A stretch of DNA of 64,000 nt from positions 318,754 to 382,753 of the forward strand of contig CAJMRY010000002.1 of NCBI GenBank assembly GCA_905215935.1, in the 5' to 3' direction. Both the position numbers and the translations under genes were made by a program. The notes below the pieces were generated by a model. That model was not told the origin of the DNA, ran no database searches, and saw nothing but the letters and a program-made list of their open reading frames with translations. Shown here in pieces: positions 27,892-36,554 of the stretch (position 1 is the first letter of the stretch; each line of letters opens with the position of its first letter). The DNA comes from an uncultured bacterium (GTDB lineage Bacteria > Bacillota > Clostridia > TANB77 > CAG-508).

Positions 27892-28608
27892 TTAATAATT
27901 TTTTATATTTCTAACCTCTATACTAGGTATTGTAATTTCATGTGGTAAATCAAATACAAATTTTACTGTATTTGCAACATCATTGGGAGTTAAACCTGTA
28001 TCCATAATGTTCCTTGGTAATTCATTACTTGCTCTTTTATAAAAATCTGTTTGTATTAATCCAGGGCATACATCTGTAATTTTAATATTATTTTGTGCTA
28101 AATCATTTTGTATAGCTTTTCTAAACGCATTTGAGCCAGTTTTTGATGCATTATATACTGGAAATGGTGGTTCACACATTACTCCACTTTGTGAATTGAT
28201 ATTTATTATCTGTCCATATCCTTGTTTTTTCATTATCGGAAATACACTTTTTATCATTGCAATTACACCAAATACATTTGTATCAATTACTTTTTTTATT
28301 CTATTTAACTCGTTCATTTCTTTATAGATTGGTTCTTCTGTTTTTGACATATCTCCAGAAATCCACATTCCTGCACAATTAATCAAACAATCAATTTTTT
28401 CATATTCAGCTCTAATTTCATTAACAACATTTAAGATTTGTTGGTCGTCTGAAACATCACATACATAATATTTAGAATTAATATTTGTTGCCAATTCTTT
28501 TAAATTTTTTTCATCTATATCTAGCAATATTAAATTTTCATTTTTTAATAATTCTGTAATGGCTTTTCCTACGCCATTTGCAGCACCTGTTATAATTACA
28601 TTTTTCAT
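27892..28608 (-). CDS. Short-chain dehydrogenase/reductase
   Basis: 238 residues from ATG 28608, which has AAAGGAG upstream; the in-frame ATG at 28635 overlaps the previous gene's end. The cofactor loop TGAANGVGKAI, the NCAG-type motif (LINCAGMW), the catalytic Ser in ININSQSG and YNASKTGSNAF (YxxxK) are all present. It is therefore an active classical SDR with NAD(P). The substrate is unknown. It forms an operon with the next SDR 13 bases upstream. The neighbouring IspD-like remnant hints at a polyol-phosphate pathway (inference). Confidence 0.9.
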   Translation of the reverse strand: MKNVIITGAANGVGKAITELLKNENLILLDIDEKNLKELATNINSKYYVCDVSDDQQILNVVNEIRAEYEKIDCLINCAGMWISGDMSKTEEPIYKEMNELNRIKKVIDTNVFGVIAMIKSVFPIMKKQGYGQIININSQSGVMCEPPFPVYNASKTGSNAFRKAIQNDLAQNNIKITDVCPGLIQTDFYKRASNELPRNIMDTGLTPNDVANTVKFVFDLPHEITIPSIEVRNIKNY

Positions 28609-28621
28609 GATCGTTTCTCCT

Positions 28622-29308
28622 TTAATTTCGTTCAATTATTATATCAGCAACATTCAAATTTTTATAATTGGTTACATTGTCCAAAATAACTTGAGCCACA
28701 TTCTCTGGACTCATAAAAGTATTTGACTTTTCTTCAGACACATATTCCCTACTATCATTCCAAAATTCTGTATTCATTCCACCTGGATATACTCCAATTA
28801 CTTTTACACTTGTTCCTTTATAAGCTACTTTCAAACTTTCTGTATATCCTCTTTCTCCCCATTTAGCAGCACAATATAAAGCTTCACCTTTATTTCCTTT
28901 CAAAGCAGCAGAAGACATTATATTTATTATTTTTAAATCTTGTTCATTTTTTGCTTTTAACGTTTCTGTCGAACAAAGAATCATTCCTTTCAACCCAGCT
29001 AAAGATACATCTATATCATTATTATCATATTGTATTGGTGCTTTGAATACTGCTTTTTCAGCACAATTAACCAAATATTTTATATTACCTAATTTTGATA
29101 TCTCTTGTATTGATTTACTTACAAAATTTGAATCTGTTATATTGCCAACAAACCCTTGATAGTTTTCTGAAAATACGGAATCTAGTTCTTCCATTTTCTT
29201 TACATTCCTAGCAAGATTACAAACATATAATCCTCTTTCAATTGATTGTTTTACAAGCTCTAGTCCAAGCCCTGATGTTCCTCCAGTAATTATAATAATA
29301 TCTTTCAT
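28622..29308 (-). CDS. Short-chain dehydrogenase/reductase, second copy
   Basis: 228 residues from ATG 29308 behind GGAGG. Motifs are TGGTSGLGLEL, LVNCAE, the Ser in NIMSSAAL and YCAAKWGERGY (YxxxK). It is clearly a separate SDR rather than a recent duplicate, since identity to its neighbour is limited to motifs. First gene of a two-gene unit. A sporadically distributed pair like this in an accessory stretch may be acquired, though codon use is host-like. Confidence 0.9.
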   Translation of the reverse strand: MKDIIIITGGTSGLGLELVKQSIERGLYVCNLARNVKKMEELDSVFSENYQGFVGNITDSNFVSKSIQEISKLGNIKYLVNCAEKAVFKAPIQYDNNDIDVSLAGLKGMILCSTETLKAKNEQDLKIINIMSSAALKGNKGEALYCAAKWGERGYTESLKVAYKGTSVKVIGVYPGGMNTEFWNDSREYVSEEKSNTFMSPENVAQVILDNVTNYKNLNVADIIIERN

Positions 29309-29329
29309 TATCTTTTCCTCCTTATACAA

Positions 29330-29614
29330 ATTCTTCTAATTGATTTAGATATGAAGTTGCAGTAATTCTTGTTTCATAATTTCCCTCCATATGTATAAAA
29401 TATCATTTTTTTTATATATTTTCAATTAACATGTATAAAAAATTATATATATTTTTTATACATATATAATTTTAGGTTTGTATTATGAAAGTTTTGTTTA
29501 AAAATAGTATTCTTTTTACGTTTTTGTTTTTTCTTAATTGCTTTCATTATAACAAAAAGATTACCAGATAATAAAATATATATTTTTATTATTGTTATAT
29601 ATCTTAGTTATAAA
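29330..29614. other. Intergenic region without a recognised gene
   Basis: AT-rich, with an alternating stretch of ATGTATAAAA / TATACAT near 29390-29465 that could act as the promoter or operator region for the SDR pair. No ORF. Confidence 0.4.
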
Positions 29615-29615
29615 T

Positions 29616-29643
29616 CAAAAAAGAGATGTTATAATAACATCTC
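29616..29643 (-). terminator. Terminator after the glucosaminidase-like gene
   Basis: On the minus strand GAGATGTTA..TAACATCTC is followed directly by TTTTTT. Confidence 0.85.
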
Positions 29644-29656
29644 CCTTTCTTCGGAG

Positions 29657-30478
29657 TTAAGACTGCATGTCTGATACAACCAGGTTCATACAATCATATA
29701 CCAAGTCAGTCCAATACTGACTCTCGTTTTCATCTGTATCGGGATTATCTGGACAGTATACCTGAGATATGCTGTACAATGTAGTTCCCACGTCATTGAA
29801 ATACTTATTGCCAATTAATGTGGCGCTAGCAGCTAAACCCTCATATTCTGATGAATACTGGATTAAATACCCTTCAGGCTGTATGCTCGTATAATTGCAT
29901 GTAGCAATATGAGCTTCATTACTGCCCCATCTGGATTCTGCACCAATCAAACTAACAAAGAAAACTTCGTTAATGTTATATTCTTGGCATAAATTCCAAA
30001 TCGTTTCGGAATTTCTTTTAAACAAACCATCATAATCGCAAGAAAAATCATTCATTAAAGCCATGAATTGCTCTTTTGAAAGTCCTGTTGTCTTATTCAG
30101 ATTCATATCCATACTGATGTATATATCAGATAAATCTAACATGACTTCATAACAGGTTTCAATTTCCTCTTCGGGACTCTCGAGACTATAGTCGTTTGTT
30201 TCGGTAGTTGTCGTTTCTTCTGTTGTGCTGGTTGTAGTAGTTGTTACTATCGCTGTTGTACTTGTACTGGTACTGGTACTTTCAGTAGTGGTAACAGCAG
30301 TTGTTATCTCAGTCATTTCATATGTTGCCAACACTGATTCTCCCTGATCAATAGGTTGTGCTGTAACAATGAAGAGCCAAGTTATTGACAGTAAGAATAA
30401 GCAACTTATCACCACACATCCGATCACTAGAAGTATAATCCGTATTTTTCTTCTTTGTTTCATTTTGTTTTCCTCCAA
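29657..30478 (-). CDS. Secreted glucosaminidase-like (lysozyme-fold) protein, probably foreign
   Basis: 273 residues. An N-terminal membrane anchor (ILLVIGCVVISCLFLLSITW) is followed by a Thr/Ser linker of about 45 residues (TTTESTSTSTS and similar). The catalytic domain then follows, with FFVSLIGAESRWGSNEAHIATCNYTSI as in PF01832 glucosaminidases; the Glu of AESRWGS would be catalytic. Codon use differs sharply from neighbours (CAG, CTG, ATC, CCC frequent), suggesting transfer from a higher-GC Firmicute. Codon 13 (30442-30440) is CGG read in frame as Arg; a +1 shift there would stop almost at once. Confidence 0.75.
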   Translation of the reverse strand: MEENKMKQRRKIRIILLVIGCVVISCLFLLSITWLFIVTAQPIDQGESVLATYEMTEITTAVTTTESTSTSTSTTAIVTTTTTSTTEETTTTETNDYSLESPEEEIETCYEVMLDLSDIYISMDMNLNKTTGLSKEQFMALMNDFSCDYDGLFKRNSETIWNLCQEYNINEVFFVSLIGAESRWGSNEAHIATCNYTSIQPEGYLIQYSSEYEGLAASATLIGNKYFNDVGTTLYSISQVYCPDNPDTDENESQYWTDLVYDCMNLVVSDMQS

Positions 30479-30576
30479 ATTTTTTTATTTCTATGCATAT
30501 AGCATTAACATAATTATATCATATTTTAATATTTTATACAAATGTGCATGTAAAATCACTATTTTGGGGTTCAAAA

Positions 30577-30600
30577 TGTCTTAAATTTGATTTTCATACG
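30577..30600 (+). repeat. Dispersed CTTAAATTTGATTTT repeat, copy 5
   Basis: TGTCTTAAATTTGATTTTCA then TACG, upstream of xerC. It matches the copies near 26 kb. Confidence 0.4.
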
Positions 30601-30714
30601 TTAAAGTTTTAAATATTCTATTGTAATGTGTCCTCTTTTAAATTTACACTATTGACATTAGTTTAATTAATGATAAAATGAAAAAATAAAAAACAAAGGA
30701 AGGTAAACAAAAGA

Positions 30715-31690
30715 ATGATAAATATAGAAAATAATCCTAGCTTTTTAAATTCTTTTTTAGATTATACAGCAACTATTTTAAATAAATCTCCTAATACTAT
30801 AAAAGAATATAATTATGATTTAAATAATTTTTTAAAGTTTATTATGTATCATTATAAATTAACAAACGAAAAAGATATAAAAAATATAAATATTCATGAT
30901 ATGACAATTGATACTGTGAAGAAAATCACATTAGATGACATACATGCATATTTATTTTATCTAAAAAATAATTATCAAAGTAAAGCTGCAACTCGTGCTA
31001 GAAAAGTCGCAAGTATACGTGTATTTTTTAATTATCTAACACAAAAAACAAATTTATTAGAAAAAAACCCTGCACAAAACTTAGAAACTCCAAAACAAGA
31101 TAAACGTATTCCGAAATATTTATCTTTAGATGATAGTAAAAAGCTTTTAGAAATTGCAATGAGTGATGATGATAGAAACAAAGAAAGAGATTATGCAATT
31201 ATTACTTTATTTTTAAATTGTGGTATGCGTTTATCTGAATTAGTTGGTATTAATATTAGTGATATTAACTTTAAAGACGAAAAACTTAATGTAATTGGTA
31301 AGGGTAATAAAGAACGTACAATTTACTTAAATAAAGCTTGTATAAATGCCATAAATTCATATATGAATGTTCGTCCAAAAGATTCTGTAAAAGCTGATTC
31401 TCGCGATGCTTTATTCTTAAGTGAACGTAGGGAACGCATTAGTAATAGAACTGTACAATACATTGTAAAACAAGAACTAAGAAAAGCAGGACTTGATACT
31501 AATAAATACTCTGTTCATAAGCTTCGTCATACTGCTGCAACATTAATGTATAAATATCGGAAATGTTGATATAAGAGCTCTTCAAGAATTATTAGGGCAC
31601 GAAAGTATATCTACTACTGAAATCTATACACATGTTGATAACACACAAATTAGAAATGCAGTAGAAAGTAATCCGCTAGCAGATTTATAA
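30715..31690 (+). CDS. Tyrosine recombinase XerC/XerD-like, split by a +1 shift at CGG
   Basis: 324 residues when joined. The N-terminal SAM-like domain includes NTIKEYNYDLNNFLKF. Catalytic Arg is in CGMRLSELVGI, Lys in VIGKGNKERTIYLN, and HxxR in VHKLRHTAATLMYK. The frame then meets TAT CGG A at 31555. Skipping C31558 gives YKYGNVDIRALQELLGHESISTTEIYTH, supplying the second His and the nucleophile Tyr. Without the shift the protein ends before its active-site tyrosine. It resembles the chromosome-dimer recombinase; specialised integrases are an alternative. The ribosome binding site is AAAGGAAGG. Confidence 0.93.
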
Positions 31691-31735
31691 ATATAATATT
31701 TCTGACAATATTGGAACAATCTAACTAATATACTT

Positions 31736-31784
31736 AAAAGGACAAAAAGCTGGTTTCTATTTAAAATAAGCTTTTTGCCCTTTT
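31736..31784 (+). terminator. Terminator after xerC
   Basis: AAAAGGACAAAAAGCT pairs with AGCTTTTTGCCCTTTT around a 17-base loop. Confidence 0.75.
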
Positions 31785-31817
31785 ATTATATAATTTAACT
31801 ACAAAATATGATAATTT

Positions 31818-32010
31818 TTATAGTAAATTAATTAATTGTTTAGAAAACTCTACCATAAATAATGGGATATTTAACACATTTCCATCATAACTTAAATTAT
31901 TCGTACTAAATATCTATCAAATGTAAAATATTTAGGTTTAGCTATAAGTGTTGCAAGTAACATTTGTAATACATAATTTTCTGTTAAAGCTCCTTTAAAT
32001 TCTCTAAAAA
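31818..32010 (-). pseudogene. C-terminal remnant of an AAA ATPase (DUF4143 type)
   Basis: On the minus strand FREFKGALTENYVLQMLLAT is followed, after a frame change, by NNLSYDGNVLNIPLFMVEF and a TAA. This is the typical end of AAA_14/DUF4143 ATPases (GALTENYVxQxL ... LNIPLYxxE). The ATPase core and most of the nuclease-like segment are gone. No CGG is involved. The gap 31691-32297 otherwise shows nothing else. Confidence 0.5.
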
Positions 32011-32297
32011 TATCTTACATATTTTTATCACATTTTTGTATTATGTTAAAATAGTAAGTATGAAAAACTTACTTATTCTGTTTAATTTTTTGCTTTTTTA
32101 ATCAAAATGTAATATACTAATATTAAGCATTTGATATTTTGATATTAATAAGTCTAACTATATATTATAATTAGTAATTTTTTAATATCATTTGCCAAGT
32201 AAATAGAACTATTCAGTTCGAAAATTTGTAGGGTTGGTTTGCTTTACCTACTTATTTAAAATGCATAAAGCAACTTGATTAAGAGGAGGAAAATATT

Positions 32298-32501
32298 ATG
32301 ACTTTTGCGCAACATTATTATGATCGTCAGTGTCAGGCACTTGTTAGTACTAATTTCAAAACCATTAAGAAAATATGTACAGATGGCACATATCTCAGAG
32401 CTATTTTAGATGCAGAGTCTCGGAAACATTGGAGCTTATATCTAAAAATCGTAGAACTGCAAAAAGAACTTGTCAATTTATATGAGCAATCCAGTAAGTA
32501 A
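32298..32501 (+). CDS. Small uncharacterised protein (67 residues)
   Basis: MTFAQHYYDRQCQALV to VNLYEQSSK, behind AGAGGAGG, with its own strong terminator. No family is recognised and there is no membrane segment; the C-terminal half is amphipathic helical. Base composition is richer in GC than neighbours (CAG, CTC and CGT codons). CGG at 32421-32423 is read as Arg in this frame (ESRKHW). A +1 shift there would give a 48-residue product ending GNIGAYI. Which is real is not decidable from sequence. It resembles the other orphan at 44804 in size, isolation and terminator style. Confidence 0.65.
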   Translation: MTFAQHYYDRQCQALVSTNFKTIKKICTDGTYLRAILDAESRKHWSLYLKIVELQKELVNLYEQSSK

Positions 32502-32512
32502 ATTTATCTCCA

Positions 32513-32553
32513 ACCACCCAGTTCATCTTATTTTGAACTGGGTGGTATTTTTT
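32513..32553 (+). terminator. Strong terminator after the orphan small gene
   Basis: ACCACCCAGTTCA, an eight-base loop and TGAACTGGGTGGT form a perfect 13-base stem followed by ATTTTTT. It is unusually GC-rich for this genome. Confidence 0.9.
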
Positions 32554-32631
32554 AGTTATATAGATATACCAATTAACATTAAGTTGCTAATTCAAATTAA
32601 AAATACTAAGAAGCAGTATGTTTCTTAGTAT

Positions 32632-32928
32632 TTATGTTATTGGAATTTTTATTTCTTGTCCCACTGATAGATTACATGATTTTAGATTATTTACTTTTTT
32701 TATATCAGTTATTATTTCTATTATTTCTCTATCTTTATAATAATTATTATTGTTTTGTTGTTCTTGAGCTATATTCCATAAAGTATCTCCATATTCTATA
32801 TATGTTTTAGTGTATTCTATATCTGCATGAGATAATGTACATTTTGAGATTAACAATAATATAATAAAAATAAATAATATTATTACTATATTAGTAGTTA
32901 AAAACTTTTTCTTATTTACAATTTTCAT
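32632..32928 (-). CDS. Membrane-anchored LysM protein, YneA-like
   Basis: 98 residues. A membrane helix (IVIILFIFIILLLISKC) is followed by a LysM domain (YIEYGDTLWNIAQEQQ to LSVGQEIKIPIT). Size and layout match YneA, the SOS-induced inhibitor of division in Bacillus, where it lies next to lexA. LexA is not in the window, but a LexA-like box sits inside the promoter. The LysM domain would bind septal peptidoglycan. A generic LysM protein is the alternative. Confidence 0.7.
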   Translation of the reverse strand: MKIVNKKKFLTTNIVIILFIFIILLLISKCTLSHADIEYTKTYIEYGDTLWNIAQEQQNNNNYYKDREIIEIITDIKKVNNLKSCNLSVGQEIKIPIT

Positions 32929-32966
32929 ATCAATCCCTCCTAAACGAACATCTTTTCTATGTACAC

Positions 32967-32996
32967 ATTATATACAAACATCAGTTCTTTTGTCAA
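32967..32996 (-). promoter_or_regulatory. Promoter with a LexA-like operator in its spacer
   Basis: On the minus strand TTGACA (32996-32991) and TATAAT (32972-32967) are 18 bases apart. GAACTGATGTTT, similar to the Firmicute SOS box GAAC-N4-GTTC/T, fills most of the spacer (32987-32976). A half site, GATGTTCG, lies about 25 bases downstream. This would couple the YneA-like gene to DNA damage. Confidence 0.6.
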
Positions 32997-33335
32997 TACT
33001 TTTTTTAGAATTTATACAAACTTTTGTTTTTGAATTGTTATTGCCTCATTTTCAGCTAACTTATTGAATTATTCAATATAGTATAAATTTAATTTTAGTT
33101 AAAAGCTACTTAAATAATATTTTAAATATCTGATTTTAAATAATAGTTTTTTAATAAACTCATAAATATATTGTCCACATACAATGTCTACACAGATATA
33201 CCTTAATATATTTTTGATTTTAACTATAAAATAAATTTATTTATATAACTTTAAAAGAAATATAGTTTTGCGTACATTTATTAACATAATTTCATATTAT
33301 ATATAAGAAATTATGTTAAAGGAGGTATGCTAAAT

Positions 33336-33914
33336 TTGAAATTAAAAGATAAAAAAATAGGTTTTATTTTAACTGGTTCATTTTGCACATTTAATAAGAC
33401 CATAGAACAAATGGAAAATATAAAGAAACAAGAAGCGGATATCGTTCCAATCATGTCATATAACAGTTATGAATTAGATACTAAATTTGGAAAAGCTAAA
33501 GAATTTATTGATAAAATTAAAGACATAACTGGTAAAAATATAATTCATACTATTCAGGATGCAGAACCAATAGGACCAAAACATCTAACAGATATTATGA
33601 TTATAGCGCCATGTAGTGGAAATACGATTGCAAAACTCGCAAATGGTATTACAGATTCTCCAGCATTAATGGCTGCAAAATCACATTTACGAAACAATAA
33701 TCCTTTAGTTATTGCAATCTCCACAAATGATGGATTAAGTGGAAGTGCAGAAAATATTGGAAAAATACTTAATAGAAACAATTATTATTTTGTTCCTTTT
33801 AGACAAGATAATCCAATAACCAAACCTCGCTCTTTAGTATTTAATCCAAATCTGATTGTAAAAACATTAGAACTTGCATTAGATGGTGAACAAATTCAGC
33901 CAATCATTTTTTGA
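33336..33914 (+). CDS. dpaB: Dipicolinate synthase subunit B
   Basis: 192 residues of the flavoprotein (UbiX/Dfp-like) family: KIGFILTGSFCTFNKT, IIHTIQDAEPIGP, IMIIAPCSGNTIAKLANGITDSPALMAAKSHLRN. Subunit B with DpaA oxidises dihydrodipicolinate to dipicolinate, the core solute of spores. I prefer TTG 33336, ten bases after AAAGGAGG; the ATG at 33327 touches that site. dpaA normally lies immediately upstream but is absent here, where a 400-base gene-free stretch precedes. DpaA may be elsewhere, or another oxidoreductase may replace it. Confidence 0.88.
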   Translation: MKLKDKKIGFILTGSFCTFNKTIEQMENIKKQEADIVPIMSYNSYELDTKFGKAKEFIDKIKDITGKNIIHTIQDAEPIGPKHLTDIMIIAPCSGNTIAKLANGITDSPALMAAKSHLRNNNPLVIAISTNDGLSGSAENIGKILNRNNYYFVPFRQDNPITKPRSLVFNPNLIVKTLELALDGEQIQPIIF

Positions 33915-34088
33915 TTTTATAGACCAATTTTTTGCATTAAATAAAGCAATCTAAATTTTATACAAAAAATCAGATTACTTTTTATTATTTATATAAAAAT
34001 AGTAAAATCCAGTAAGATGTTTTTTACTGCTTATTGCTAGAAACCTTTTTAACCCTCGCATATAAAACACTGGACTTTTATTAATCAA

Positions 34089-34130
34089 AAATAGAAAGAA
34101 TATGTATAACAGTATATTCTTTCTATTTAA
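34089..34130. terminator. Bidirectional hairpin between dpaB and the PBP gene
   Basis: AATAGAAAGAATAT and ATATTCTTTCTATT flank a ten-base loop. It serves the convergent ends of dpaB and the minus-strand PBP. The rest of 33915-34233 is AT-rich without genes. Confidence 0.65.
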
Positions 34131-34233
34131 TAATAAAAATTATTTAATTCTTATATATTGCTCCTTTATTTTTCCTAACAATACAATAGTTTATAAGAAA
34201 TTATATTATTTTTATTCTAATTATTATATTTTA

Positions 34234-36276
34234 TTAATATTCAAATATTTTCTTTACTTTTGGCACAACATAATGGCTTCCACCACGATTTTTTACATCT
34301 TCAATCATGCTAATAACTAGCATTTGTTTTTTGCTATTTTCATCTGCTATAAAAGCATTAAACCAACCAAGTTCTGTTCCTGTTTTATCTGTAGTAGTAG
34401 CTTTTATTTCGGCTGTACCTGTTTTTCCTGCAAGTGTAACACCTGATATTTTGGCACTGTGTCCTGTTCCACTTGGACTTTCTACAACCTGAATTAAGTC
34501 TTCTTTAACAGTATTTGCTGCTTCTTCTGAGAATGCTCCTGTAACTAAGTATTCAGGAGATGTTTCAGCTTTATATTCCAAATATGGTTTTATCATATTA
34601 CCATTATTTACAAACGCAGAATATATTGATGCCATATGTATTGGATTTACCAGAACCTCTCCTTGACCATATCCCGTATTTGCAAGCTGTGCATCTGAAG
34701 TGATTTTACCATTATTTCCATATTGTGATTTTGATACACTTAATTCACTAGAAATTTCTGTATTAAAACCTATTTTTTTAAATTGTTCTATAAGAGTATT
34801 AGTTCCAATCTTAAGTGCAGCTTTTGCAAAGTAAATATTGTCTGAATATACAAGTGCATTTCTTAAATTAGCTGCTCCTCCATATGTAGCTAAAGTTGTA
34901 ACTCTAAAGTTTCCCCAACTAGCATCTTTTTGCCAACTAGTTCCACTTTTTCCAAAATTATCTTCTGCTGTGAATTTATTTGTTGTTAATCCTATAGCTC
35001 CAATAACTGGTTTAAATGAAGAACCTGGAGCAAATGTTGCTTGAAATCTACTATAAAAAGGCTTTCTTGCATCATTTGATAACTGATTCCATTTTTCCTG
35101 AGATATTCCATTAATAAAATCATTTGAATCATATGATGGTGTACTAACTAAAGCAAGTATTTCTCCTGTTTTAGGATTAATTACGCAAGTGGTACTCTTT
35201 TCTGCCGAATAATCATTATATATTTTAGCTTGTAAATTGGAATCTATTGTTAATTTTATATCTTCTCCATCTTTACCCTCTCTTTTTACAATTGTATGTT
35301 TTTTATTTCCATTACTATTACTAATATATATTTCATATCCTGTAGAACCTTTTAATCTATCTTCATAAACTTTTTCTAAACCTGTTTTACCAATTACACT
35401 GCTTGATGTATATCCTTTTTCTTTGTTTTTTTCTAATTCCTCTGCATTAATATTTTGAATATAACCTATTAAATGTGATAACGTCTCTCCTAATGGATAT
35501 TCTCTTTTTTCAGCTTCTTTTATCATTATACCTTTTATTTCTAGAAGAGTTTCTTCTGTTTGTTTATCTAATTTAGAAACATTTTTTAATGGAACAAAAG
35601 TATCATCTTTAACATAAGAAGCAGAAAGTTCTGTATTGATTTTCTCTATAGAAATATTTAATATTTGTGATATTTTACTTATATCCTCTTCCCTATTTTC
35701 ACTCATCTTTCCAGGAACTAATCCTATAGATGATGATGTTCCTTTTCCTGCTAATACAACGTTATTTCTATCTAATATTTGTCCTCTCTTAGGCTGCACT
35801 GTTGAAACTCTAATTTTGTCTGTTGCTTCTAGTTCTGGATATATAACTTTAGAAGACCAATTTAAATAATACTTTTTTTCTTTATCTTTTAGAAAATCTA
35901 CAGTATTAGTAAAATTTATTTTACCAGCAAGTGTATTCATATATGTTGTATATGTGATTTGTGTTTTGTCGTTATTAATCTCATTAACTTGATTTATATC
36001 TACTTGTATATTGCTAGCTTCTATTCCTTTATATATGTTTTTATTTCGAGTAACAAAATCTTCTTTTGAAATAGTAGATTTACTATCTTCTGTTAAATAT
36101 TCATACATCTTTTCATAATCTTCATTACATAAATCTGAAATATAATTTAATAATAAATCTTTTGGATTGTTTTTACTTGATTTATTATATTGATAAATAA
36201 AGTATCCTCCTATACTTAATCCTATAACTAGAATAATGACAAAAATAATAATGATAGTTTTTTGCAATTTACTCAC
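34234..36276 (-). CDS. MecA-type class B penicillin-binding protein
   Basis: 680 residues. One N-terminal membrane helix precedes an NTF2-like MecA_N domain (DLLNYISDLCNEDYEKMYEYL). A dimerisation domain with QPKRGQILDRN follows. In the transpeptidase the nucleophile motif SSFK begins near residue 419, SDN near 478 and KTGT near 618. This domain order is that of PBP2a/MecA and Clostridium/Enterococcus low-affinity PBPs, which crosslink peptidoglycan and often tolerate beta-lactams. Affinity cannot be told from sequence. It is monocistronic, with no blaR/mecR regulator nearby. Confidence 0.92.
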   Translation of the reverse strand: MSKLQKTIIIIFVIILVIGLSIGGYFIYQYNKSSKNNPKDLLLNYISDLCNEDYEKMYEYLTEDSKSTISKEDFVTRNKNIYKGIEASNIQVDINQVNEINNDKTQITYTTYMNTLAGKINFTNTVDFLKDKEKKYYLNWSSKVIYPELEATDKIRVSTVQPKRGQILDRNNVVLAGKGTSSSIGLVPGKMSENREEDISKISQILNISIEKINTELSASYVKDDTFVPLKNVSKLDKQTEETLLEIKGIMIKEAEKREYPLGETLSHLIGYIQNINAEELEKNKEKGYTSSSVIGKTGLEKVYEDRLKGSTGYEIYISNSNGNKKHTIVKREGKDGEDIKLTIDSNLQAKIYNDYSAEKSTTCVINPKTGEILALVSTPSYDSNDFINGISQEKWNQLSNDARKPFYSRFQATFAPGSSFKPVIGAIGLTTNKFTAEDNFGKSGTSWQKDASWGNFRVTTLATYGGAANLRNALVYSDNIYFAKAALKIGTNTLIEQFKKIGFNTEISSELSVSKSQYGNNGKITSDAQLANTGYGQGEVLVNPIHMASIYSAFVNNGNMIKPYLEYKAETSPEYLVTGAFSEEAANTVKEDLIQVVESPSGTGHSAKISGVTLAGKTGTAEIKATTTDKTGTELGWFNAFIADENSKKQMLVISMIEDVKNRGGSHYVVPKVKKIFEY

Positions 36277-36554
36277 TTTTTCTTACTCCTCCCCTTATTA
36301 CATATATATTATAATATATACTGAATAATGTATTTTGTAAATAATTATATCGACTATTTTTGTTAAATTTTTCTAATTTTTTTATTGTTTTGACTAAAAA
36401 TTATATTGGATATCGATTCAGACTGCGTAGCTATATTTATATGTAAAAAATAAAATGAAAAAATAATATTTACAATATATAAGTGTTTATACTTTAACAT
36501 ATCCATTTACGGTATATATAATATTATAAATATTATTTTTTAATTTTCATTTAC
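36277..36554. other. Gene-free stretch upstream of the PBP gene
   Basis: About 280 AT-rich bases between two minus-strand genes; it should carry the PBP promoter. Nothing else is visible. Confidence 0.4.
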
